A program made the position numbers and the translations under genes. From NCBI GenBank assembly GCA_027365955.1, contig DAHXLO010000045.1:22973-86972 (forward strand): a stretch of 64,000 nt of DNA, given 5' to 3'. The DNA is from Niveibacterium sp021803785 (GTDB lineage: Bacteria > Pseudomonadota > Gammaproteobacteria > Burkholderiales > Rhodocyclaceae). This document shows, in pieces, positions 44,490 through 52,360 of this stretch. Below the pieces are notes generated by a model. The model was given only the letters and a program-made list of their open reading frames with translations, was not told the DNA's origin and made no database searches. Every line of letters begins with the position of its first letter. Within the stretch, counting starts at the first letter, position 1.

Positions 44490-46436
44490 CTAGACCTTGA
44501 TCGGCAGGGTCAGGTGAAACAGGGTGCCGCCTTCCGGGTTGGCTTCAAACCACAGCCGCCCGTGGTGCAGTTCGGCGATCGAGCGGCAGATGTTAAGCCC
44601 CATCCCCATGCCTTCCGCCTTCGTGGTGAACAGGGCTTCGAAGAGGCGTTCGCCGACTTCGGGCGCGATGCCGCTGCCGTGGTCCGCAACGGATACGCGC
44701 ACCCAGCCTTCCACCAGCGCCGTGCGCACGGTCAGCACCCGGCGGCCTGGCGGGGTGTCGCGCATCGCATCGAAGCCGTTGCGGATCAGGTTAACCAGAA
44801 CCTGTTCGAGCATCACCGTATCGGCATGCACCGGCGGTAAGTCGGGCGACAACTCCGCGATCAGGCGCACGGCGCGGCGGCGCGCTTCCGATTGCACCAG
44901 TTCGAAGGCCTCCTTCACGGTGGCGTTGATCACGGCTGGGCGGAAGTTCGACTCGCGCTTGCGCACGAAGTCGTGCACCCGGCGGATGATCTGACCTGCG
45001 CGCGTGGCTTGCTGTGCGAGCTTTTCGATCGCCGCTTCGATCTCGCTCTGCGGCAGGCTGCCGGTGCGCAGTGCGTTGAGCGCGCCGGTGGCGTAGCTGG
45101 TGATCGCGGCCAGCGGCTGGTTCAGCTCGTGCGCCAGCGATGAGGCCATTTCGCCCATCGTGACGAGGCGGGCATTCGATTGCAGCTTCTCCTGCTGCTG
45201 GCGGGTCAGCTCTTCGGCGCGACGCCGCTCGGTGATGTCGAGCACGGAGCCCATCCAGCCGGTGTGTTTGCCGTCGGCATCGATCAGCGGCGCTTCGTAG
45301 ATCAGCACATCGAACTTCTCACCGTTCTTGCGCCGGAAGCGCAGCTCCACGCCTTGCGAGGGGGCGTCGCCCGCGAGAATGCTGTCATGCACCGCGCGGG
45401 TGCGGTCGAATTCATCGGGTAGCCAATACGGCATCGGCGGGGCCATGCCGACCAGTTCTTCCGCACTCCAGCCGAACATGCGACAGAACGCCGGGTTCAC
45501 GTAGGTGATGCGGCCGCTCAGGTCGCGCGCGCGCAGGCCGGTCAGCAGCGAATCCTCCATCGCCTGTCGCACCGCCATTTCGCGCCGCAGCGCCTGCTCG
45601 GCAAGCTGCCGCCGCCGCATGTGCCGGCGCAACATCCAGAGGCTCCATACGGTGGCTGCGGCGAAAACGATCACCGCGCCGGCGAAGGCCAGCGGCACCA
45701 GGCGGGTGCCGCTTCGGTAGCCTTCAACCTTCAGTGCGAGCCCGTGCCCGGGCGGATCGAAGGGGACTTCGTAACTCAGCTCCCCGGCCAGCGGGGCGAC
45801 TTGCGATTTGGCGGCGACGACGGCGCCGCGCTGATCCAGGATCGAAAGCCGGTAGCGTTCCGAGAACCACCACGGCACCTGCGTCGAGAGTATCTGCTGG
45901 AAGCTGTAGACCGCGACAACGTAGCCGACGAGGCTATGGCCATCGTGCCACGGGGTGGCGACGGCAAAACTCGGTTCGCTCGGTGGGCCGGGCAGGTAGG
46001 CGTAGCCGGCGCGGCCGAATGCGCGCGACATGTCGGCCGCCTCCTGCACCAGTTCAGGATCTTCGGGCCGCAATTCGGGTGGCCAGGCGCCGCGTGCCGA
46101 CAGCCGCGCATCCACCCACAGCACGCGCACCACGCCGCTGTCGCCACCGGTGAGCTGCCGCAGTCGCGCGATGGTCTGCTCGCTGGGCGTCTGCGATGCG
46201 AACAAATCCGGCGCCAGTTGGCGCAGCACGCCTTCGTTGCGCTCGAGTTGGAAGCGCAGGTTCTGCTCGATCCACAGCACGTCGGAGACGAGTGTCGCAC
46301 GTTGCTCGTCACGATCCTGCCGCAGCGTGAGCGCGACGAAGCCGGCGATGCCCGCCACCAGGGCGATCAAGGCCAACGCGGGCAGGCGCCAATACCAGTC
46401 GCTGGTGTGGTGGGAGGGCGTAGTCGGCATCTTCAC
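44490..46436 (-). CDS. PAS sensor histidine kinase (DctS-like)
   Basis: 648 residues. Two membrane segments (about 16-37 and 247-270) enclose a periplasmic sensor of about 210 residues, as in DctS/DctB. Then a PAS domain (about 290-420, VNPAFCRMFGWSAEEL, ending GSVLDITERRRAEEL), the dimerisation box with the phospho-histidine in SSLAHELNQPLAAI, and the ATPase domain with N box LVNLIRNGFDAM, G1 VADHGSGIAPEV and G2 EGMGMGLNI. Paired with the response regulator 60 bases downstream. Likely senses dicarboxylate. Confidence 0.9.
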   Translation of the reverse strand: MKMPTTPSHHTSDWYWRLPALALIALVAGIAGFVALTLRQDRDEQRATLVSDVLWIEQNLRFQLERNEGVLRQLAPDLFASQTPSEQTIARLRQLTGGDSGVVRVLWVDARLSARGAWPPELRPEDPELVQEAADMSRAFGRAGYAYLPGPPSEPSFAVATPWHDGHSLVGYVVAVYSFQQILSTQVPWWFSERYRLSILDQRGAVVAAKSQVAPLAGELSYEVPFDPPGHGLALKVEGYRSGTRLVPLAFAGAVIVFAAATVWSLWMLRRHMRRRQLAEQALRREMAVRQAMEDSLLTGLRARDLSGRITYVNPAFCRMFGWSAEELVGMAPPMPYWLPDEFDRTRAVHDSILAGDAPSQGVELRFRRKNGEKFDVLIYEAPLIDADGKHTGWMGSVLDITERRRAEELTRQQQEKLQSNARLVTMGEMASSLAHELNQPLAAITSYATGALNALRTGSLPQSEIEAAIEKLAQQATRAGQIIRRVHDFVRKRESNFRPAVINATVKEAFELVQSEARRRAVRLIAELSPDLPPVHADTVMLEQVLVNLIRNGFDAMRDTPPGRRVLTVRTALVEGWVRVSVADHGSGIAPEVGERLFEALFTTKAEGMGMGLNICRSIAELHHGRLWFEANPEGGTLFHLTLPIKV

Positions 46437-46509
46437 ACCGATACTCTAGCTTCGATGCCGCCAGTTGGGCGAAGCGTGCGGTGGCTGGCGGCGGTCCGTA
46501 AGTGCTTGG

Positions 46510-46525
46510 TTGTGGAACTCCACAA
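46510..46525. promoter_or_regulatory. Perfect palindrome, likely operator of the dctP promoter region
   Basis: TTGTGGA AC TCCACAA: 7-bp arms with a 2-base spacer. It lies between the divergent sensor kinase and dctP genes, about 105 bases before the dctP ATG. A dimeric LuxR-type regulator such as the neighbouring FixJ/DctR-like protein could bind it. This is an inference from position and symmetry. Confidence 0.5.
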
Positions 46526-46628
46526 TGGCCCGATGGGACCTGTCGCCCTAAAACTCCATCATCGGCAGCTCGATCTGCGGTGCTGCGCCGACTAATCGTA
46601 TTCCGTATTCGCCCGAGGAGACACCGCC

Positions 46629-47639
46629 ATGCAACGTCGAACATTTGCTGCATCCCTGCTGGCCGCGCTTGCAGCCTGGTCGCTGCCTGCGGCCGCGCAG
46701 CAGCAGATCGTGATCAAGTTCAGCCATGTCGTGGCACGCAACACGCCCAAGGGCGAGGCCGCCGAACGTTTTGCCCAGCTCGCCGCGGCCAAGACCGGTG
46801 GGCGGGTCAAGGTCGAGGTTTATCCCAACAGCCAGCTCTACAAGGACAAGGAAGAGATGGAGGCGCTGCAACTGGGTGCCGTCCAGATGCTCGCGCCGTC
46901 GCTGGCCAAATTTGGGCCGCTGGGCGTCAAGGAATTCGAAGTCTTCGACCTGCCCTACCTGTTCGATAGTTACGACCAGCTCCATCGCGTAACCAACGGC
47001 CCGATCGGCAAGGATCTGCTCAAGCGTCTGGAGCCCAAGGGCATCGTCGGTCTGGCTTACTGGGACAACGGTTTCAAAGACTTTTCGGCGAACAAGCCGC
47101 TGAAAACGCCGGCGGACTTCAAGGGCCTCAAGATGCGCATCCAGTCGTCCAAGGTGCTCGACTCGGAGATGCGGGCGCTCGGCGCCAATCCGCAGGTCAT
47201 CGCGTTCTCCGAGGTCTACCAGGCGCTGCAGACCGGCGTCGTGGACGGCACCGAAAATCCGCCCTCCAACTTCTACACCCAGAAGATGCATGAGGTTCAG
47301 AAGTTCGTAACCCAAAGCGGCCACGGCTACCTCGGCTACGCGGTGATCGTGAACAAGAAGTTCTGGGAAGGTTTGCCGGCCGACATCCGCGCCCAGTTGG
47401 AGGACGCGATGGCGCAAGCCACCCGCTATGCCGACGCGGTGGCGCAGAAAGAGAACAACGATGCCATGGAGGCCGTGAAAAAATCAGGCAAGACGCAAGT
47501 CGTTGCACTGTCGCCCGCAGAGAAGGCCGAACTGAAGAGGGTGCTGCTCGCGGTGCATAAGGAGCAGGAGTCGCGTGTCGGCGCCGAACTGATCAAGGCA
47601 ATCTATAAGGAGACCGGGTTCAACCCGGTCAAGCCCTAA
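46629..47639 (+). CDS. dctP: TRAP transporter substrate-binding protein (DctP family)
   Basis: 336 residues. Signal peptide of about 23 residues ending PAAAQQ. Binding-protein marks: IKFSHVVARNTPKG, YPNSQLYKDKEEMEALQLG, MRIQSSKVLDSEMRALGANP, and NPPSNFYTQKMHEVQ. The arginine of FKGLKMRIQSS is the usual carboxylate anchor. Likely ligand is a C4-dicarboxylate such as malate, succinate or fumarate. Ribosome binding site GAGGAG upstream. First gene of the dctPQM transport operon. Confidence 0.92.
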   Translation: MQRRTFAASLLAALAAWSLPAAAQQQIVIKFSHVVARNTPKGEAAERFAQLAAAKTGGRVKVEVYPNSQLYKDKEEMEALQLGAVQMLAPSLAKFGPLGVKEFEVFDLPYLFDSYDQLHRVTNGPIGKDLLKRLEPKGIVGLAYWDNGFKDFSANKPLKTPADFKGLKMRIQSSKVLDSEMRALGANPQVIAFSEVYQALQTGVVDGTENPPSNFYTQKMHEVQKFVTQSGHGYLGYAVIVNKKFWEGLPADIRAQLEDAMAQATRYADAVAQKENNDAMEAVKKSGKTQVVALSPAEKAELKRVLLAVHKEQESRVGAELIKAIYKETGFNPVKP

Positions 47640-47734
47640 ACCCGTTTCGGGGCGGCGCGCGGCGGTTTGGGGGGCTGCCGCGCGCTCGCTGCCCGCCCGG
47701 CCGTATCTGGCCGATTCTTATCCGGAGACATCCA

Positions 47735-48445
47735 ATGAAGATCCTCGATCACATCGAGGAATGGTTGATCGCGACCCTGATGGGCGCGGCCACGGTGATC
47801 ATCTTTGTCGCCGTGCTGCATCGTCACCTGTCCGGTTTCGCCATTCCCGGGCTGCAGGACTGGCTACTGTCGATCAACCTTTCCTGGGCGCAGGAGCTGT
47901 GCATCATCATGTTCGTCTGGATGGCCAAGTTCGGCGCCGCCTATGGTGTGCGAACCGGCATCCATGTCGGCGTGGATGTGCTGATCAACCGACTCGATGA
48001 TCGGAAGCGTGCAAAGTTCGTGCTCTTCGGTCTGTGCGCCGGTGCGTTCTTCACCGGCATCGTTGCCACGCTGGGAGCGCGCTTCGTGTGGGAGAACGGT
48101 CTCCATCACGCGTTGTTCACCAAGCTGGGCATTCCCGGTGACACCTTTGAAGGGCCGACCACGCCAGACCTCGAGTGGCCGACCTGGATCGTCTACTCGG
48201 CGATCCCGCTCGGCTCTGGCCTGATGTGTTTGCGCTTTCTTCAAGTGGCGCGGGCCTTCGTCAAGACCGGCGAGTTGCCGCACCACGATCACGGTCACGT
48301 CGATGGGCTGGAGGACGAGCCCGACGAGAAGCTGCCGTCGGTTGGCGAAGCCTTTGCGGAAGGGGAGGACATCGCTCATGGCTACGGCGGCTCGCGCCGC
48401 TTCAAGGCGGCTCGGCAACGCGACGACGAGGAGGGCAAGCAATGA
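47735..48445 (+). CDS. dctQ: TRAP transporter small permease (DctQ)
   Basis: 236 residues, four membrane segments, with the conserved LSWAQELCIIMFVWMAKFGAAYGVRTGIHVGVDVL. The long C-terminal tail with many His and Asp (HHDHGHVDGLEDEPDE) is unusual for DctQ, which is normally about 170-210 residues. It couples with DctM, whose ATG overlaps its stop (ATGA). Ribosome binding site CCGGAGA. Confidence 0.92.
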   Translation: MKILDHIEEWLIATLMGAATVIIFVAVLHRHLSGFAIPGLQDWLLSINLSWAQELCIIMFVWMAKFGAAYGVRTGIHVGVDVLINRLDDRKRAKFVLFGLCAGAFFTGIVATLGARFVWENGLHHALFTKLGIPGDTFEGPTTPDLEWPTWIVYSAIPLGSGLMCLRFLQVARAFVKTGELPHHDHGHVDGLEDEPDEKLPSVGEAFAEGEDIAHGYGGSRRFKAARQRDDEEGKQ

Positions 48446-49728
48446 GCGCGCTCATCATCTTCGGCCTGCTGCTGGCGCTGATGCTCACAGGCATGCCGAT
48501 CTCGATCTCGCTCGGCCTGACCGTGCTGACCTTTCTCTTCACGATGACCACGGTGCCGATTGAATCGGTTGCACTGAAGCTCTTCACCGGCATCGAGAAG
48601 TTCGAAATCATGGCGATTCCGTTCTTTATCCTGGCCGGCAACTTCCTCACGCACGGCGGCGTCGCGCGGCGGATGATCAATTTCGCCACTTCGATGGTCG
48701 GTCACTGGTACGGCGGCCTTGGGCTTGCGGGCGTGATGGCCTGCGCACTGTTCGCTGCGGTGTCTGGTTCGTCACCGGCGACGGTGGTGGCGATCGGGTC
48801 GATCCTGCTGCCGGCCATGGTCAAGGCTGGCTTTCCGAAGCGCTTTGGCGCCGGTGTCATCACCACCTCGGGCGCGCTGGGCATCCTGATCCCGCCGTCC
48901 ATCGTGATGGTGATGTACTCGGTTGCGACCAACACCTCGGTCGGCGCGCTGTTCATGGCGGGCGTGGTGCCGGGCCTGATGCTGGCGGGTTTTCTTGGCT
49001 TTACCACCTGGTACCGTGCGCGCAAGTTCGGCTACCCGCGGCAGGCCAAGGCAAGCTGGCGCGAGCGGTTCAAGGCGTTTCGCGAGTCGATGTGGGGGCT
49101 TTTCCTGATCATCGTCGTGATGGGCGGCATCTACACCGGCATGTTTACGCCGACCGAGGCGGCCGCGATGAGCGCGGTGTATGCCTTCATCGTCGCGGTC
49201 TTTGTTTACAGGGACATGCCGCTCGCCGGCGTGCGCAAGGTGCTGCTCGACTCGGCGAACATGAGCGCGATGCTGCTCTACATCATCACGAACGCGGTGC
49301 TGTTCTCCTTCATCATGACCAACGAGAACATTCCGCAGCAGCTTGCCGACTGGCTTTTGGCTCAAGGTCTTGGCCCGATTGCCTTCCTGCTTGCGGTGAA
49401 TGTGCTGCTGCTGGTGGCCGGAAACGTGATGGAACCCTCGTCGATCGTGCTGATCATGGCGCCGATCCTGTTCCCGGTGGCGGCTAAGCTGGGCATCCAT
49501 CCGGTGCATTTCGGCATCCTCATGACGGTGAACATGGAGGTCGGCATGTGCCATCCACCGGTAGGGCTCAACATGTACGTAGCCTCGGGCATCACGAAGA
49601 TGGGCATTACCGAGCTGACGGTGGCGGTGTGGCCCTGGCTGCTGACGATGCTGATCTTCCTTGGCTTGGTGACCTATGTGCCGACGCTGTCGCTGTGGTT
49701 TCCGCGCGTGCTGGGCATGCTCCAGTAG
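48442..49728 (+). CDS. dctM: TRAP transporter large permease (DctM)
   Basis: 428 residues from the ATG at 48442 in ATGA overlap with dctQ; a much longer in-frame reading upstream is part of dctQ. Twelve or so membrane segments: MSALIIFGLLLALMLTGMPI, IPFFILAGNFLTHGG, ALFAAVSGSSPATVVAIGSIL, ITTSGALGILIPPSI, GMFTPTEAAAMSAVYA, VNMEVGMCHPPVGLNMYV. This is the transport subunit that moves the substrate with sodium. A clear terminator follows. Confidence 0.95.
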   Translation: MSALIIFGLLLALMLTGMPISISLGLTVLTFLFTMTTVPIESVALKLFTGIEKFEIMAIPFFILAGNFLTHGGVARRMINFATSMVGHWYGGLGLAGVMACALFAAVSGSSPATVVAIGSILLPAMVKAGFPKRFGAGVITTSGALGILIPPSIVMVMYSVATNTSVGALFMAGVVPGLMLAGFLGFTTWYRARKFGYPRQAKASWRERFKAFRESMWGLFLIIVVMGGIYTGMFTPTEAAAMSAVYAFIVAVFVYRDMPLAGVRKVLLDSANMSAMLLYIITNAVLFSFIMTNENIPQQLADWLLAQGLGPIAFLLAVNVLLLVAGNVMEPSSIVLIMAPILFPVAAKLGIHPVHFGILMTVNMEVGMCHPPVGLNMYVASGITKMGITELTVAVWPWLLTMLIFLGLVTYVPTLSLWFPRVLGMLQ

Positions 49729-49746
49729 TTGGCTGTGGTTGAAGCA

Positions 49747-49777
49747 AAATCGGGCGCCAGTGGCGCCCGATTTCTTT
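49747..49777 (+). terminator. Terminator of the dctPQM operon
   Basis: 12-bp perfect stem AAATCGGGCGCC / GGCGCCCGATTT (49747-49758, 49762-49773), loop AGT, followed by CTTT. It lies 19 bases after the dctM stop. Confidence 0.85.
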
Positions 49778-49886
49778 GCCGCTACGATGCACGCGGAATC
49801 GTTGCAGCCTGATCAAAGCGCCGCAATGCGTCGATCTTCGTTTCGATCTGCATGAACCTAAGAACCGCAGCTGAATTCAAGAGGGC

Positions 49887-49907
49887 AAAAAAAGCGAACC
49901 TTCGGTT
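49887..49907 (-). terminator. Possible terminator of the three-gene cassette
   Basis: On the minus strand AACC GAA GGTT followed by CGC and seven T residues, 43 bases beyond the last cassette gene. The stem is only 4 bp, so efficiency is doubtful. Confidence 0.4.
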
Positions 49908-49949
49908 GACGGTGGCAACATCTTGCTTACGGTCGCGATTCCAACCAGG

Positions 49950-50789
49950 CTAGCGAATCGGTGCAACCAGCGCCGGCGAACCGAACTCAACCAGATTTGC
50001 GTTGGACTTCGCAAACCACTTGCGCCAGAACGATTCGAGAGACGCTATTGTCTTCGGATCACGGTAGACGCCCTTCGTGCCCGCCTTGTCTTCTTGGATC
50101 AGCCCCGCACCCAGGACAAAGACCCTCGCACCGCCGAAGTCAGCAAACATCTGGTTGCTGGCCATGATCTTCATTTCTTGCTCGGGATCGATCTTGCGGA
50201 CGCCGTTCTTCGCGTAGAAGCTGCTGATCGAAGAGTTTTCGAGCATGTCCGACGCCAAGAAAACGATCTTGTCCTTGGCCGACGATTGCTTCACCCGGCC
50301 GGCGATCTCCTTGAGGCTACCAACAATGTCCGACTTCGAAATGTCCGAACTGGAGCTCTCGAAGACCGACTTCAGCGCCTTTCCGACAGCCACTGTTGCG
50401 TGCTTAGGAGCGAGCGCCATGCACTGGTCGAACTTACTCAGGCTCTGCTTCGGAATGTCGTTCCGACTCTCCACGCTGAGTGGTGGTTCGATCAGACCTG
50501 AACTGAGGACATTGACGTAGTGTCCTTGCACGAATGCGGAGAACTCGAAGATAGTGAATGCCTTGCCTGGTGCCAGGAACGGGCGAATGTTGTCTGCGAT
50601 CTGCTGCTTGAGCTTGGCATCAAACGGTGTCGTTTGATCCACTGCCACAAAGATCTCAACATCCGCGGGTGCAGTTGGCGCCGCGATGTGGGCATACGCC
50701 CTGCAGCTTGGAACCACGTTTTCCTCCGCAACTGCGGCCTGACACAGCCACAGCGCGGAAGCAGTTAGTACTACCGATTTCAGACTCAC
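49950..50789 (-). CDS. Exported protein with a von Willebrand-A-like pattern (third gene of cassette)
   Basis: 279 residues, GTG start overlapping the previous stop (GTGA). A signal peptide of about 20 residues (ALWLCQAAVA). The mature part starts an alternating strand-helix pattern: DVEIFVAVDQTTPFDAKLK, AFTIFEFSAFVQGHY, KIVFLASDMLENSS and ARVFVLGAGLIQ. Strand-DxTxx at the first strand and SDM-EN later recall a von Willebrand A fold, but the MIDAS motif DxSxS is not standard. No family is recognised. Periplasmic, or released. It is the third gene after an OmpA-type lipoprotein and a polytopic membrane protein, so it probably works with them at the cell envelope. Confidence 0.6.
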   Translation of the reverse strand: MSLKSVVLTASALWLCQAAVAEENVVPSCRAYAHIAAPTAPADVEIFVAVDQTTPFDAKLKQQIADNIRPFLAPGKAFTIFEFSAFVQGHYVNVLSSGLIEPPLSVESRNDIPKQSLSKFDQCMALAPKHATVAVGKALKSVFESSSSDISKSDIVGSLKEIAGRVKQSSAKDKIVFLASDMLENSSISSFYAKNGVRKIDPEQEMKIMASNQMFADFGGARVFVLGAGLIQEDKAGTKGVYRDPKTIASLESFWRKWFAKSNANLVEFGSPALVAPIR

Positions 50790-52348
50790 AGCAGATCATC
50801 CATTTCCGACGCCAACTTTGCCTGTGCTGCCGCAGCTTGGGCGTCCTTGCGAGCACGTAGGAAGTTTTTGATGGCTTCTTGGGCAGCAACGGGTTGCTGC
50901 GCAATGAAGGCGAGCTTCTGGGCTTTGTCTGCGATGGCGTCCAGTTTCGCAACCAATGCCTCCACTTGCGCCTCACCACTGGCCTCAGCCTGCTTGGCAG
51001 AAGATGGGAGCGGAGCCATGTCGGCCAGGGGTTTCGGAGACGGTTCGAGCACGGGGGGGGAAACGGGTGGCGCCATACGGGCGGCATGTTGTTGCAACAG
51101 TGCTTGGTTTTGCTCAGTACTTGCATATTGCCGCGCACGCTCCTCGTCGAGGAACTTGTAGAAGTTTCCGCTCAGATGGATGCCTTGGTTCCCGTGCTTA
51201 GCGTTTCGATCCATAAGGCGCTGCTGCAGCGTCTCAAGTTTCGCTTGGGCGGTGTCGGCAATGCGTGCTACGTGTTCGCGGACATCGCCGTACGTTGCAA
51301 AACGGCCACGGCCAATCGCACGGTAAGCCTCGCGGCTATTTGCCCCAGCAAAGCCCCACTTGAAACCGAACACGATGCCAAGTAACTGGAGGAACAAGAA
51401 CACAAAGGCCAGAACGATGAACGTGCCCCAACCGCCGACGCGATCAATTTGCACGCCGTCTTCGATTGCCTTTTTGTCGGCCGCCTGGTCTTGCGCCTTA
51501 TCAGCGTCCGGCAACTGAATCTGGGACATGTCGAGACCGTCGCTTGGCGCCGCTGCTGCGTTTGCCAGCTGACCGGTGACGGCTTGGTGCAGCTGCTTCT
51601 CAAGCACTTCGCCACGCACAAACGTTGCGCCGACCGCAGCAATGACGACGAAGATGGCTGTGGCGATTGTGATCTTGTACGACGCGTGAGTGCCAACGCG
51701 GTTCACCAGTTGTGTGTAGGGCGGAGCCCCGTCGTCCTTCGACTGGTCGTGCGCCAGAGGAATTTCACCGGTAGAAAAGGTCCCTTTGCGGCCGTTCTCA
51801 ATCCACTCTTGTCGACAGCGCGCGATCCGGCTCGACTTATAGAGCTCATGGCCAGAGAGGTGAGTAAAGGCGACCAAAATCACGGAGATCAAGAAGGCGA
51901 TACCGTAAGCACCAGTCTGCTGAAGGTTCTCGCTCGCGCCCGGCAACGTATAGCCAGCCAGAACATAGGCAAAACCCATCGCCTCAACGAAGACCATTGC
52001 GGCATTCAAGACCCAAATCCACCACGGGGTGTCGTGGCGTCCGTTGTCGCCCGCCTTGGTCAGGTAGGAGATCTTCTGTTGGAAGTCATGTTCATCAGCA
52101 ACACGGATGAACTTCTTGTAATCGCGGCAAAGTGCGCGCTCAGCCTTGAACCAGTCCGGGTTTGAGTGATCCCGGTTCAAATCCCTCGACAGCGATGCGA
52201 TGCGACCGATGACCGGAAACGAGTACCAGGTGTTGTGCCACCACCATACGATCTTCTCCCAAAGCACGACGATTACACACAGAGCAACCATTACGCTCAC
52301 TGCGCTCCAGGCGATCACTGGGGAGCTCGTAAAGAAATCCTTCAACAT
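50786..52348 (-). CDS. Polytopic inner-membrane protein with long cytoplasmic tail (second gene of cassette)
   Basis: 520 residues from the ATG at 52348, preceded by GGAGG at 5 bases. An N-terminal segment (about 10-32), a pair of segments near 113-160 (WIWVLNAAMVFVEAMGFAYVL; GIAFLISVILVAFTHLSG), then one near 225-245 (ITIATAIFVVIAAVGATFV), a short loop, and one near 305-330 (FIVLAFVFLFLQLLGIVFGF). The last 180 residues are hydrophilic, with coiled-coil segments (ADTAQAKLETLQQRLMD) and a Pro-rich stretch. No family recognised. Lies 9 bases downstream of the OmpA lipoprotein gene and 4 bases overlapping the next. Confidence 0.6.
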   Translation of the reverse strand: MLKDFFTSSPVIAWSAVSVMVALCVIVVLWEKIVWWWHNTWYSFPVIGRIASLSRDLNRDHSNPDWFKAERALCRDYKKFIRVADEHDFQQKISYLTKAGDNGRHDTPWWIWVLNAAMVFVEAMGFAYVLAGYTLPGASENLQQTGAYGIAFLISVILVAFTHLSGHELYKSSRIARCRQEWIENGRKGTFSTGEIPLAHDQSKDDGAPPYTQLVNRVGTHASYKITIATAIFVVIAAVGATFVRGEVLEKQLHQAVTGQLANAAAAPSDGLDMSQIQLPDADKAQDQAADKKAIEDGVQIDRVGGWGTFIVLAFVFLFLQLLGIVFGFKWGFAGANSREAYRAIGRGRFATYGDVREHVARIADTAQAKLETLQQRLMDRNAKHGNQGIHLSGNFYKFLDEERARQYASTEQNQALLQQHAARMAPPVSPPVLEPSPKPLADMAPLPSSAKQAEASGEAQVEALVAKLDAIADKAQKLAFIAQQPVAAQEAIKNFLRARKDAQAAAAQAKLASEMDDLL

Positions 52349-52360
52349 CAATACCTCCGA

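Noticed and set aside
49790..49949. An open minus-strand frame of about 50 codons following the last cassette gene, with the ending IDALRRFDQAATIPRAS
   Set aside because: It starts just after a stop in the same frame, has no start near the front, and is no longer than expected by chance; a 3' gene remnant cannot be shown.
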